A stretch of 64,000 bases of DNA from an uncultured Eubacteriales bacterium (lineage in GTDB: Bacteria; Bacillota; Clostridia; Oscillospirales; CAG-382): assembly GCA_934502885.1 (NCBI GenBank), contig CAKSUT010000002.1:266336-330335 (forward strand), written 5' to 3'. This document shows positions 63,773 through 64,000 of this stretch, piece by piece (the stretch's first letter is position 1; each line of letters starts with the position of its first letter). The notes beneath the pieces were generated by a model. That model did no database searches. It saw only the letters and a program-made list of their open reading frames with translations, and had not been told where the DNA came from. Position numbers and translations under genes: made by a program.

Positions 63773-63827
63773 TTACACTCCGTTTTTATCGGGTCACGTA
63801 AATACATACGGCACGCATAAAAAACAA

Positions 63828-63860
63828 GGACTCCGGGAAAACTCTCGGAGTCCTCTTTTT
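63828..63860. terminator. Bidirectional terminator between mtnN and the spore protein gene
   Basis: GGACTCCG pairs with CGGAGTCC; TCTTTTTG follows on the plus strand and TTGTTTTTTATG on the minus strand. Confidence 0.88.
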
Positions 63861-63884
63861 GCTCGGGTATTAACGGGATCGTGA

Positions 63885-64000
63885 TTACTTGTTTGTCTTC
63901 ATTGCGTTCTCGGCGTTCATGATCATCTTCTTAACCATCTGACCGCCTACGGAACCTGCCTGCTTGGAGGTAAGGTCGCCGTTGTAACCCTCCTTGAGAG
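63885..64000 (-). CDS. Alpha/beta-type small acid-soluble spore protein, 5'-truncated by window edge
   Basis: The last 37 codons and the stop are visible on the minus strand. The sequence holds GDLTSKQAGSVGGQMVKKMI, the C-terminal signature of alpha/beta SASPs, which coat and protect DNA in spores; the tail is MNAENAMKTNK. The start lies outside the window. This is the clearest sign that the organism forms endospores. It would be transcribed late in the forespore by sigma G. Confidence 0.9.
   Translation of the reverse strand, partial: LKEGYNGDLTSKQAGSVGGQMVKKMIMNAENAMKTNK

Overview
The window is a chromosomal segment of a spore-forming member of the Bacillota, most likely an uncultured gut or rumen member of the Clostridia. 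The evidence is the gene order priA-def-fmt-rsmB-rlmN-prpC-prkC-rsgA-thiN, a dgt-dnaG-rpoD cluster, an alpha/beta small acid-soluble spore protein at the right edge, dockerin-bearing secreted proteins, and Gram-positive style ribosome binding sites with several TTG starts. I saw no phage, insertion sequence, CRISPR array, rRNA or tRNA.

Layout. 1-11.1 kb (+): a housekeeping run, primosome (priA, truncated at the left edge), N-terminal formyl-Met metabolism (fmt, def), rRNA methylation (rsmB, rlmN), a PP2C phosphatase and PASTA kinase pair, ribosome GTPase rsgA and thiN. 11.2-17.5 kb (+): an accessory metabolic cluster joined to it: a FucU-type sugar mutarotase, two overlapping FAD/Rossmann oxidoreductase genes, and a serine beta-lactamase-fold hydrolase present twice because a 1706-bp block is tandemly duplicated. 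17.5-22.4 kb (-): an ECF sigma factor with a probable anti-sigma protein, a stalk-domain exported protein, a LURP-one/YxjI-like protein, and acetate kinase.

22.4-39.4 kb: a carbohydrate and cell-surface island. It has a dockerin/LVIVD-repeat protein and a sugar-binding lipoprotein (both -), a cytoplasmic CBM9-like protein (+), an AraC regulator (-), and two very large secreted proteins (+) that combine SGNH esterase, beta-helix-like repeats and dockerin domains in different orders. Several strong sigma-A promoters can be read here. A perfect palindrome TTTTGCAAAA sits at the araC promoter and next to three target promoters, suggesting one AraC regulon. 

39.5-46.3 kb (-): asnS and a complete branched-chain amino-acid ABC transporter (livJHMGF). 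46.7 kb (+): an orphan MazF-type RNase toxin behind a structured leader. 47.5-58.5 kb (-): an SLH-domain surface protein, a PflX-like radical SAM protein, an MreD-like protein, a PrsA-like foldase, a divergent type I dehydroquinase-like protein, mfd, nrnA-like, a HAD phosphatase and a GNAT acetyltransferase. 58.7-63.8 kb (+): dgt-like, dnaG, rpoD, mtnN; then the spore protein gene (-) runs off the right edge.

The most unusual content is the dockerin/SGNH island with its candidate AraC operator, the FucU-FAD-FAD-hydrolase cluster with its fresh tandem duplication, and the structured region before mazF.
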